Below are positions 52,600-61,662 of a stretch of DNA of 64,000 nucleotides, one piece after another. Made by a program: the position numbers and the translations under genes. The stretch covers positions 1-64,000 of the forward strand of contig CAKZOD010000006.1 in the NCBI GenBank assembly GCA_937136055.1, read 5' to 3'. Each line of letters starts with the position of its first letter. Positions within the stretch are counted from its first letter, which is position 1. Below the pieces are notes generated by a model. That model was not told the origin of the DNA and did not search any database. It was given only the letters and a program-made list of their open reading frames with translations. The DNA is from an uncultured Oceanospirillaceae bacterium. Its GTDB lineage: Bacteria; Pseudomonadota; Gammaproteobacteria; Pseudomonadales; Balneatricaceae.

Positions 52600-54213
52600 C
52601 TACCAGCTTGCGATATGACCGTCTGTTCTCGATTCGGTACCGCCACACAACACACCACTTTGCGGATCCTTTAAGATAATCTGACCACGCCCGTAGGTTG
52701 TGGTATCGGTGGCTATTTCTATCTCGTGCCCCTTTTCCATAAGGCCCTGCACTATGTGCTGTGGCACTGTTGCCTCTAAGCCTATTTTCTTAGCCCCCAT
52801 CCACTGCCATCTCGGGGCGTCTAAAGCGGCTTGTGGGTTGAGCCCAAAGTCGGTCATGTTAATGATCATCTGCATGTGCCCCTGCGGCTGCATAAAGCCT
52901 CCCATCACACCAAAAGCGCCAACTGCCTGCTGCTGCTTGCTGATAAACCCCGGAATTATAGTGTGGAAGGTTTGCTTTGAAGGCTGCAAATAATTGACGT
53001 GCTCTGGATCTAAACTGAAATTGTGGCCGCGGTTTTGCATCGCGATACCCGTGCCGGGAATGACGACTCCAGATCCAAAGCCGTGGTAGTTGCTTTGAAT
53101 AAATGAAACCATGTTGCCATCTTTGTCAGCCGTTGCCAGATAGACTGTGCCACCTGCTTTAGGGTCTCCCGCTTGCGGTGTTAGTGCTTGCTCTCCAATT
53201 AAACGCCCGCGTCTTTCAGCATACTCATCACTGAGTAACTGCTCGCTCGATACCCGCATTTTATCCTGCTGTGTAACATGCTCGTGACCGTCGATATACG
53301 CCAGTTTCATCGCTTCTATTTGGTGATGGTATGCACTGATACTCTCGCGATCACTAAAATCGAACTGTTTAGCAATATTCAGCCCCATCAAGGCGACGAT
53401 TCCCTGCCCATTTGGCGGTATCTCCCACACATCGTATCCTCGATAGTTTACGCTGATTGGCTCCACCCATTCGACTTGATACTCTGCAAGGTCTGATTGC
53501 CTGATCAAGCCACCGCTTTTGCGACTGAAACTGTCGATTTCCTGCGCTAACTCACCGCGATAAAAAGACTCGCAGTGGCTATCCGCAAGTTGGGTTAATG
53601 TTTTGGCGTGACCGGGTGATGCAAAAATTTCACCCGCTTTAGGTGCTTGTCCCTGTGGAGCAAATGTATCAAACCAATGGCTGGTCGCCTCTCCAGAAAA
53701 TTCTTTTGAAAACTCCGTAAACGCTTTTTCCCACAGATAACTAATGACCGGAGAGACGGGAAAACCTGTTTGCGCCAACTCAATTGCTGGTGCTAGCAAG
53801 TCTTTAAAAGGCAGCACTCCAAACTTCTTCGATAGCGCACTCCAACTGGCAGGGCAACCCGGCACAGTGACAGGCTCCCAACCGTATAAAGGCATTTCTT
53901 GATGCCCTCTCTCAGCGAGCTCTTTCGGTGTTAACTTTGCGGGGGATTTTCCCGATGCATTTAAGCCATGCAATTTATTGTTAAACCAAACTAGCGCAAA
54001 GGCATCGCCACCGATACCGCATCCTGTGGGCTCAACAACTGTGAGTGCTGCCGCTGTAGCAATGGCTGCATCAACAGCATTGCCGCCTTGCTTTAAGATA
54101 TCTAAACCTACATTCGCCGCCAGAGGCTGAGATGTCGCTACCATACCTTTGCGCCCATACATAACGCTGCGCTTTGAAGCATAAGGGTTGTGTGTCGCGT
54201 GATTATCAAACAT
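52600..54213 (-). CDS. Gamma-glutamyltransferase family hydrolase without signal peptide
   Basis: The 537-residue protein carries the Ntn-hydrolase core of GGT: QPLAANVGLDILKQGGNAVDAAIA (outlined), CGIGGDAFALV, and a predicted autoprocessing/catalytic Thr in GGTVYLATADKDGN (Thr356). Unlike periplasmic GGT it has no signal peptide, so it should be cytosolic, as are relatives such as oxamate amidohydrolase (HpxW) and acylases. It is close to the M24/TRAP/LysR cluster on the same strand as the operon and could complete the pathway. In Pseudomonas a GGT gene also neighbours the coaD-ferredoxin pair, an alternative explanation for its position. Confidence 0.85.
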   Translation of the reverse strand: MFDNHATHNPYASKRSVMYGRKGMVATSQPLAANVGLDILKQGGNAVDAAIATAAALTVVEPTGCGIGGDAFALVWFNNKLHGLNASGKSPAKLTPKELAERGHQEMPLYGWEPVTVPGCPASWSALSKKFGVLPFKDLLAPAIELAQTGFPVSPVISYLWEKAFTEFSKEFSGEATSHWFDTFAPQGQAPKAGEIFASPGHAKTLTQLADSHCESFYRGELAQEIDSFSRKSGGLIRQSDLAEYQVEWVEPISVNYRGYDVWEIPPNGQGIVALMGLNIAKQFDFSDRESISAYHHQIEAMKLAYIDGHEHVTQQDKMRVSSEQLLSDEYAERRGRLIGEQALTPQAGDPKAGGTVYLATADKDGNMVSFIQSNYHGFGSGVVIPGTGIAMQNRGHNFSLDPEHVNYLQPSKQTFHTIIPGFISKQQQAVGAFGVMGGFMQPQGHMQMIINMTDFGLNPQAALDAPRWQWMGAKKIGLEATVPQHIVQGLMEKGHEIEIATDTTTYGRGQIILKDPQSGVLCGGTESRTDGHIASW

Positions 54214-54462
54214 GGTTGAGCTCCGAAAAACGAGATAGTTACAAGTAGATAATTAACCTAAAGAGCGAGTGACCCCTTAGAAGTAATTCAATACTAACGA
54301 CTTATATATGACGGAACAAATAACAAAAATAGTATCAATCGTAAAAAAAGCTATGCTGCTACTTTGTAACTGATAGCTTTTGAGGACTGATAACCAATAA
54401 AAATAGCGCTAAGAACGAGTGCCGGCTATTGAGAGAGCAAAACTGAATAATACTGTTTTATT

Positions 54463-55566
54463 TTAACCAGCCAGACCAACTCCTGCTAAATGGTTATCCC
54501 ACTGTATTGTTTTATTGCTCAGCAAGGTCTGTTTTTCGCCGCTGACAGGGTTTATTTGATAAACCTTGCCACGACCACTGCTGATAATAAAGCTCTGCAC
54601 TTGGCTATCCTGCGCTATGCCACAGCCATCTCGTACTTTGCTACTTGATAAGTAAGTGTTGTTAGCCACATCCCAAAATAGGATTCTATCCCCTTTTGGG
54701 GCAGAGATAGCCGCTATATCACCGCTCTTATCGAAACATGCACTGCCGCAGTACTGCTTTAACTGGTAAAACTCCTCCATTGGAATGGATAAATAGCTTA
54801 CCGCTTTCTCACCTAAAGTATGGGTCGCCACCAGCGGCACCTGATCGCTCATCGCCCCTTGATATTGCATCGCAATTAACACTTGATCACGCTGATTAAT
54901 AGCGATGTGACGAATACTCAGCTGGAAGTGCTCACTGTCTAACGCCACTTGCTGCTTAACAGAACCCGAGGCAAGATCAATATAACTCAAATTAGACTGC
55001 ATTGTTTCGAGATTAAGCTTTACTCTATCACGGGTGTGAATCCCGCCATTCGCAACCACCATAGTATCCCCAGCTTGGTTGAGTAATAGCTGGTGCGGCC
55101 CTATGCCTGCACTACTAATGGATTTTATTTGCTCAAAATTCGCAGCGATATCACGAACACCAATGAACCCTTCACTGGTAAGAGATAAATTCTCAGTGGT
55201 ATATAAGTAGCGCCCATTTGCACTTATTTGCATATGCCCGCAGAAATCCTTGCCAGCAGCTGCTGTTAAACTTGCTACCTGCTCACCTGTGTTGAGGTCA
55301 AAACCCAATAAATACTGCCCTGGCCTTCTAGCGACGACGAACACCCAAGGTTTAGTTGGGTGAGTAAGTACTTGATGTGCGCGGCTAGCTAAAGGATGGC
55401 GCGCTAGCTCTTTACCATGATAGTTAAAGACGATTAGCCAGTGCTGCTGATCCTTATCTGCACAGGCCGATGCATAACGCGCCTCACCTGCAGCAAAGGC
55501 GTAGCTTGGCAACGCTGCAGTTAACAGCAGCGTACTTAAATAGCGGTTAAATTGACGCCTTTGCAT
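54463..55566 (-). CDS. DUF1513 family beta-propeller-like protein
   Basis: The 367-residue secreted protein has a Tat-like N-terminus (MQRRQFNRYLSTLLLTAALPSYAFA, outlined; RRQFNRYL as twin-Arg). The remainder is made of repeated blades around WLIVFNYHGKELARHPL, GRYLYTTENL and NAAGDTMVVANGG-type strands, matching DUF1513. These proteins are regularly the last gene of imelysin/diheme-oxidase iron operons; they are thought to help iron handling in the periplasm, but the precise role is not known to me. Four genes on this strand form one block. Confidence 0.85.
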   Translation of the reverse strand: MQRRQFNRYLSTLLLTAALPSYAFAAGEARYASACADKDQQHWLIVFNYHGKELARHPLASRAHQVLTHPTKPWVFVVARRPGQYLLGFDLNTGEQVASLTAAAGKDFCGHMQISANGRYLYTTENLSLTSEGFIGVRDIAANFEQIKSISSAGIGPHQLLLNQAGDTMVVANGGIHTRDRVKLNLETMQSNLSYIDLASGSVKQQVALDSEHFQLSIRHIAINQRDQVLIAMQYQGAMSDQVPLVATHTLGEKAVSYLSIPMEEFYQLKQYCGSACFDKSGDIAAISAPKGDRILFWDVANNTYLSSSKVRDGCGIAQDSQVQSFIISSGRGKVYQINPVSGEKQTLLSNKTIQWDNHLAGVGLAG

Positions 55567-55598
55567 ACTTTTCTCTATCTATATTATTAGGATGTTAT

Positions 55599-56696
55599 CT
55601 AATCACCATCACGGCGATTAAAGCCAAGCTGAATATCCAAAGGTTTCATGCTGCCTAGCAAATCATTACTTAACGCTTTTAGCTGCGCTTGCGCATCCAC
55701 AAGCTGAGCGTATTGAGCGGCATCATATTGCATGTTTTTCGGCTCAGCTACATCGTTCAATAAGGCTTCGATTTGGCCAAACTGACTGTCAATTTTTTCA
55801 GCTAAAGCCGCTTCTCCCGATTCTATTAACAGCTGCTTAGTACTGTTTTTACCTACTCCTGAGTAAAGGTGGTGGAGTGAAGCAACATTACTGCGCACAT
55901 TCTCAATAGATTGCTCACTGCGCCATGACTCGCTTTTTCGCCAGCGCATTTTTTCTAGGCTCTTACCTAGAGGTGCAGCAATTTTTCCATCGCTGATAGC
56001 TTCTATTGGCTCAACGAGTGCTTTCAGTATTTCTGTCGCGGCTTCTTTAGCAGACTCATACACCGCTTCTTCTTCATAGTTTTCGTAGTTTGCCAGTTCT
56101 TGCTGCCATTCATTCACGATTGAGCGTGTGTTTTGTGCAACATGCTGGCTAATCGCGCTCATTAACGGGCAGTAACTCGACAATGACTGCATTTGCGCCA
56201 ATTTCTTTTTATCGAACAGCAATCGCTCAAGCGCGGGGTAGCCTTTTACCGCTACTGAGGCTCTGGCAAAAAACTCATCATCAAAGTCTTCTACGTTCGC
56301 TTGCTGGTTTTCTTGCAGTAGCCGATTTAGCTGCTTCGATCCTAAGTTCTTTTTATCTGGCCAATACTGCAAACTAAAGTTGCGCATCAATAATGTAACA
56401 GGCCCAAATTGGATATGCTGAATTCCCTGCCAGCTCTGTAAAGCGTTTTTAAAGCTCACTCGCGCTGTTTCAAAATTTGCCTCTGTGGGTGCTGCACAAT
56501 AGCTAGAAATCCCTTTTGATAAGCTTTCAGAGCTTTGAGCTAAACGCTCATAGTAAGGTGTTATATGCTCGCTCACCGCCGCTTTATTAAACGCTTGCCA
56601 GCGCTCATCTGTCGGGCTTTCGGCGTTAGCGGTCAATGTTACACCGCTCAATACTACCGCTAACAATAAGTTAGCTTTCACCTTGGTTGAATTCAT
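55599..56696 (-). CDS. Imelysin family protein (second copy)
   Basis: The 365-residue protein has a signal peptide (LLLAVVLSGVTLTANA) and imelysin features: the all-helical N-terminal repeat and VKGYPALERLLFD, where the GxHxxE motif of the group has Pro in place of His. This Pro variant is known in a subset of the family. Imelysins are periplasmic or outer-membrane iron-related proteins, induced in iron limitation, whose biochemical role is unsettled. It overlaps the diheme-oxidase gene end by one base, so the two are coupled. Confidence 0.85.
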   Translation of the reverse strand: MNSTKVKANLLLAVVLSGVTLTANAESPTDERWQAFNKAAVSEHITPYYERLAQSSESLSKGISSYCAAPTEANFETARVSFKNALQSWQGIQHIQFGPVTLLMRNFSLQYWPDKKNLGSKQLNRLLQENQQANVEDFDDEFFARASVAVKGYPALERLLFDKKKLAQMQSLSSYCPLMSAISQHVAQNTRSIVNEWQQELANYENYEEEAVYESAKEAATEILKALVEPIEAISDGKIAAPLGKSLEKMRWRKSESWRSEQSIENVRSNVASLHHLYSGVGKNSTKQLLIESGEAALAEKIDSQFGQIEALLNDVAEPKNMQYDAAQYAQLVDAQAQLKALSNDLLGSMKPLDIQLGFNRRDGD

Positions 56697-58165
56697 TATA
56701 GGGACTCCAAAAACAAAATAAGTTGATCACGCTCTTCATCACTCATCGCTACTACTTTGTCACGACTTGCCTGCGCTTCTCCTGCGTGCCAGAGAATCGC
56801 CTCAAGTATCGTACGCGCACGTCCATCGTGCAATAACTCAACCTTACCTGAGACCTTTTTAGTTAACCCTAGCCCCCATAAAGGAGCGGTGCGCCATTCC
56901 CGACCACTCGCTTGGAACTCAGGCCTGTTATCAGCTAACCCTTCACCCATGTCGTGCAACAGCAGGTCAGAATATGGCCAAATAAGCTGATTGGCTTGGG
57001 CAGGCTCAGCATTGGCAGCAGTAATGAAGCTCGGCTGATGGCAACCTGCACAGCCGTTTTGATAAAACACAGCTTTACCGGCTAAAACTTGCGGGTCAGC
57101 TGAGTTTTTCCTAACTGGCACACCAATATTACGGGTAAACAAACTTAGCGTGTCGGACATTTCTGGGGCAACTTCTAAGTCGCTTAAGTGCTTTGAGCGT
57201 CCATCGGGAGCCTCTAAGCAAGCTTGCTGGCGTGAAGTACAATCACCTTGATAAGCATTTTTTAGTAGCCCAGTCGATAATCCCATATCCGTTGCAAATG
57301 CACTGCTGTTTTGCTGTTCAAGGGTTGGGTTACCTGCCTTCCAGCCAAACCTGCCAAGCTCTGTACTCTGGCTATTTACTTGCCAAACACGGTTAGCTTT
57401 TCCAGATATACCATCGTTATTACTATCTTGTGGGTCTTCAAGCGCCAATAGGTCTGCACTATCAATGGCTTCTAATAACCCCAAACCTATCATTGGGTTA
57501 GCAACTCGTACTGAAAACATGGTTTCAGGGTCTAATGGCCCATAACTTAAATCAGTAACAGTGTAAGCCGGTACTCGCAAGCTCACTTTTTTACCCCCAC
57601 TCAGTGCGATCTCTTTTTCAGTATAAGAGATATTTATGCGCCCCTCTCCAGCTAAGCCTTGCATTGCAAAGTCTTGCAGCTGTGCCCCATAAGTAGGCTC
57701 TGCGATAAATGCAACTTTGCCGCTCTTAACCAGCGCTTTTTGCTGTGCTGTTTTGGCAGGTACACTCAAGCGCATTAACATTGAGATAGCGTTATCTTCA
57801 GGCCAATTCCCTTCAGGTACGTGCCCTCGGCCACCTCTGATATGACACCCCTTACATGAGCGAGCATTGTGCAGTGGGCCTAAACCATCACTCGCTTGCG
57901 TTGACGATGGCGCAAACACCCATAGCTTTGCAAAGATACTTTCACCGATTCTAAAATCTAATTTATCTTCAAAGCTAAGATTTTTCCCCGGCTCCAAAAA
58001 GGCATTTTTTGAGTGTTTATAGCTACTGGCATCACCACCTGATAGATGTTCGCTTTTTTCAGGTTGTGAAAAATCTGTCGTTAAAGGGAGTACTTGGGCA
58101 TAACTGCACAACGAAGTTGTCAGAAAGGCTATTGTCATTAATAATTTTTTGAATTGTATTCGCAA
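56696..58165 (-). CDS. Diheme cytochrome-type oxidase (DUF1111, thiol-oxidoreductase-like)
   Basis: The 489-residue protein has a signal peptide (LLMTIAFLTTSLCSYA) and two heme c motifs, CKGCH (104-108) and CAGCH (near 371-375). The DUF1111 family is annotated as diheme thiol oxidoreductase, distantly related to MauG-type peroxidases. GxGRxNISYT-like text and LSLFTRNIGVPVR are also visible. With the imelysin and DUF1513 genes it forms a typical bacterial iron-uptake-associated operon. The start is right at 58165; a dyad at 58290-58309 lies upstream. Confidence 0.85.
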   Translation of the reverse strand: MRIQFKKLLMTIAFLTTSLCSYAQVLPLTTDFSQPEKSEHLSGGDASSYKHSKNAFLEPGKNLSFEDKLDFRIGESIFAKLWVFAPSSTQASDGLGPLHNARSCKGCHIRGGRGHVPEGNWPEDNAISMLMRLSVPAKTAQQKALVKSGKVAFIAEPTYGAQLQDFAMQGLAGEGRINISYTEKEIALSGGKKVSLRVPAYTVTDLSYGPLDPETMFSVRVANPMIGLGLLEAIDSADLLALEDPQDSNNDGISGKANRVWQVNSQSTELGRFGWKAGNPTLEQQNSSAFATDMGLSTGLLKNAYQGDCTSRQQACLEAPDGRSKHLSDLEVAPEMSDTLSLFTRNIGVPVRKNSADPQVLAGKAVFYQNGCAGCHQPSFITAANAEPAQANQLIWPYSDLLLHDMGEGLADNRPEFQASGREWRTAPLWGLGLTKKVSGKVELLHDGRARTILEAILWHAGEAQASRDKVVAMSDEERDQLILFLESL

Positions 58166-58289
58166 GGGAGGATCACTTGTTAGATTTTAATACAGCAATA
58201 TTTAAAGGCGTTTATTGTAATTGCTTGTTCACTTGCAATCGAGATCCATTTTCAATAAACGTTCGCCAATTTCACTCTTTATGATGTCT

Positions 58290-58309
58290 ATCAATATGAG
58301 TTTATTGAT
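58290..58309. promoter_or_regulatory. Dyad ATCAATA-6-TATTGAT upstream of diheme oxidase
   Basis: ATCAATA (58290-58296) and TATTGAT (58303-58309) form perfect 7-bp arms, 125 bp before the start of the diheme oxidase gene. It may be an operator for the second transcription unit of the cluster; no consensus regulator is recognised. Confidence 0.35.
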
Positions 58310-58370
58310 CATTTGAATATACCGTGGGTTTACAATGGCGTTGCTCAACACGACATTGCTCCATATACAA

Positions 58371-58395
58371 AAAAGCCCATCGGTTGGGATGGGCT
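58371..58395 (-). terminator. Rho-independent terminator after the first imelysin gene
   Basis: On the minus strand AGCCCATC, a 6-nt loop, GATGGGCT and then TTTTTTG form a textbook terminator 63 bp past the stop of the 58459-59736 gene. It separates that gene from the following three-gene unit. Confidence 0.85.
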
Positions 58396-58458
58396 CTTCT
58401 ACTCACTTTTAAGCGTTACTCACTACAGAGCCACTCCCAAAAGCTGCTTTAGCGAATA

Positions 58459-59736
58459 TTAACCCGCTTCGATGCTTGATGGGTTATCTAAGCTATCAGA
58501 ACCTTCAAGTTCAACTTTATCTAGCTCAAGAGCGTTAATTGCCGCCTCGATACCTTTAGTTTGAGACGTTAATGAATCAACTACATCTTGCACAATCGCG
58601 TTGCCTTTAGTGTTACCTGAACCGATTAACACATCAAAAGTATTACCTTTCGCCGCTTCATCAACCATCACTTGCATGTAACCTTGCGTTGCATTCAACT
58701 GTGACATCAGCTGCTTGTTAACCGCTTGGTCTTTGCTTGCTACAAGTGCAGAAAGGCTAGGACCTTTTAAAACAGTACCATCAACACGCTTGTATTCACC
58801 GGTGTAAACATTTTTGATGCTTAATGCGTCGTAGAAATGTGAATTGTGCGTGTTATCAGAGAAGCAATCATGCTCTTCTTCTGGATCGTGAACAATCAAA
58901 CCTAGTTTGATACGCTCACCTGCTAGCTCACCGTAAGAAAGGCTACCCATGCCTGTTAGCATAGTTGATAAACCACCTTTTTCGCCTTTCGCCGCAAGCT
59001 CTTGACGCGCTGCACCGTTTGGTTGCCAGTTTGCTGTCATTTCTTCAAGATCAGTGATCAACAGTTGTGTTGCCGCTTGTAGGTAATCACGACGACGATC
59101 ACAGTTGCCGTTTGTGCAATCTGTTAAGCTGTAATCAGTTGCTTTTCTTTCACCAGCACCTTTGTTAGTACCGTTTAAATCTTGACCCCAAAGTAAGAAT
59201 TCAATCGCGTGGTAGCCTGTTGCTACGTTAGATTCTACTTCGTCAATTTCTTGTAACTTGCCACCTAACAATTCAGGAGTGATGTTAGTTGCATCAACTT
59301 TAACACCACCAATGTTTAGCATTGGGTTAGCAATAACATTAGCTGCGTAGTAAGGGTTTTCATCTGATTCGCTGCCGTAGCTGCTATCAACATAATCGAT
59401 TAAACCTTCGTCTAATGGCCATGCGTTAACTTTACCTTCCCACTCATCAACAATTGCATTACCAAAACGGTAAGCTTCTGTTTGCTGATAAGGAACACGC
59501 GATGCTAACCATGCGTTTTTCGCAGCGGTTAATGTCGCTTCACTTGGCTTATCTAAAAGAGCTTCGATTGAAATTTTCAGATCATTCGCAGTTTTTAGCG
59601 AGTCTTCGAAAGTTGCTTGTGCAATGTCGCCATAATGCTTAAGAACAGCATCAGCAGAAGTGCCAGCGTGTGCTGTTGTAGATAATGCAGAGAAGCTAAT
59701 CGCTGCAGATAAAGCTAGAACTGGAAAAGATTTCAT
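58459..59736 (-). CDS. Imelysin family iron-regulated protein (IrpA-like)
   Basis: The 425-residue protein has a signal peptide ending near residue 24 (LALSAAISFSALSTTAHA). The GxHxxE motif of the group is intact as GYHAIEFLLWGQD (174-186), and the helical repeat (EAYRFGNAIVDEWEGKVNAWP, outlined) matches IrpA/imelysin. It probably acts at the outer membrane or in the periplasm in iron acquisition. The gene has its own terminator and a long upstream region with Fur-like AT-rich dyads, so it is likely iron-regulated. Confidence 0.87.
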   Translation of the reverse strand: MKSFPVLALSAAISFSALSTTAHAGTSADAVLKHYGDIAQATFEDSLKTANDLKISIEALLDKPSEATLTAAKNAWLASRVPYQQTEAYRFGNAIVDEWEGKVNAWPLDEGLIDYVDSSYGSESDENPYYAANVIANPMLNIGGVKVDATNITPELLGGKLQEIDEVESNVATGYHAIEFLLWGQDLNGTNKGAGERKATDYSLTDCTNGNCDRRRDYLQAATQLLITDLEEMTANWQPNGAARQELAAKGEKGGLSTMLTGMGSLSYGELAGERIKLGLIVHDPEEEHDCFSDNTHNSHFYDALSIKNVYTGEYKRVDGTVLKGPSLSALVASKDQAVNKQLMSQLNATQGYMQVMVDEAAKGNTFDVLIGSGNTKGNAIVQDVVDSLTSQTKGIEAAINALELDKVELEGSDSLDNPSSIEAG

Positions 59737-60621
<885 letters not shown>

Positions 60622-60778
60622 CACTGTTTGAGATCGTTCTACTAACAGCAATGATTTCAAGCTAAGGCACCAAAGAATAATCAAAAGTAAGAAGACAAAG
60701 ATCTTCTACTTGAGAACCGTAGATAGCAGTCAGTGACAGTGAAGCTATCAATATTACTATAATCCTTGTGAGCAATGA

Positions 60779-61033
<255 letters not shown>

Positions 61034-61044
61034 TCGCTTCTAAA

Positions 61045-61069
61045 AGCCACCATGCGATATATGGTGGCT
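61045..61069. terminator. Bidirectional terminator after ferredoxin gene
   Basis: AGCCACCAT (61045-61053), 7-nt loop, ATGGTGGCT (61061-61069), then GTTTCTTTTAT. It lies between convergent ferredoxin and DUF501 genes. Confidence 0.82.
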
Positions 61070-61076
61070 GTTTCTT

Positions 61077-61595
61077 TTATCTCAGCTGCGGATTCTCTAA
61101 CAGCTTATTCAATTCAAACTCTTCATCAAGCAATTGACCTATCACATTGCCATCAACAAGATGCTGTGCATATTGCATATGCAGGCAACGCACCTTATCC
61201 CACTGCAAAATACCGCCAATACCATACTTCGAAAACACGTCAGTTAAGCCAATTTTTGCTATGCTCTGTGCATCTTCTGCTGTCATTTCTCGCTGGCGCT
61301 TCGCGCAATACGCCGCTTGGTTGGCTAAAAACGCTTCTCTTAACGGCTCTTCTGTCTCCAAACGCTTTTCAATACTTTTCACCCAGCCTTGAGTTTCAAT
61401 CGTACCAATCGCTTTAGATAAATCCTTACCGCACAACCAATACAGAGTAGGAAATGGCTTATTATCGACAAATGAGCGCATTTGCAGCACCAAAGGAACA
61501 CCATTTTTAGCCCTTGCTGCAATTTTCACTATCCCTTGCGGCTCACGGCCTATTTGTTGACGAATGATGGATAAATCTTCTTCTGATATCTGCAC
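61077..61595 (-). CDS. DUF501 family protein
   Basis: The 172-residue protein matches DUF501 by IIRQQIGREPQGIVKIAARAKNG (outlined), FPTLYWLCGKDLSKAIG and the helical end with GIGGILQWDKVRCLHMQYAQHLVDG-type text. Such proteins are small, cytoplasmic and of unknown function. It follows recG by 67 bp on the same strand. Confidence 0.86.
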   Translation of the reverse strand: MQISEEDLSIIRQQIGREPQGIVKIAARAKNGVPLVLQMRSFVDNKPFPTLYWLCGKDLSKAIGTIETQGWVKSIEKRLETEEPLREAFLANQAAYCAKRQREMTAEDAQSIAKIGLTDVFSKYGIGGILQWDKVRCLHMQYAQHLVDGNVIGQLLDEEFELNKLLENPQLR

Positions 61596-61662
61596 TATTT
61601 CTCTCTTTTCATATGTTTTTGCGATTTTTTCATAAAGCTAAAGGCTACTTATAAAATGCCCA

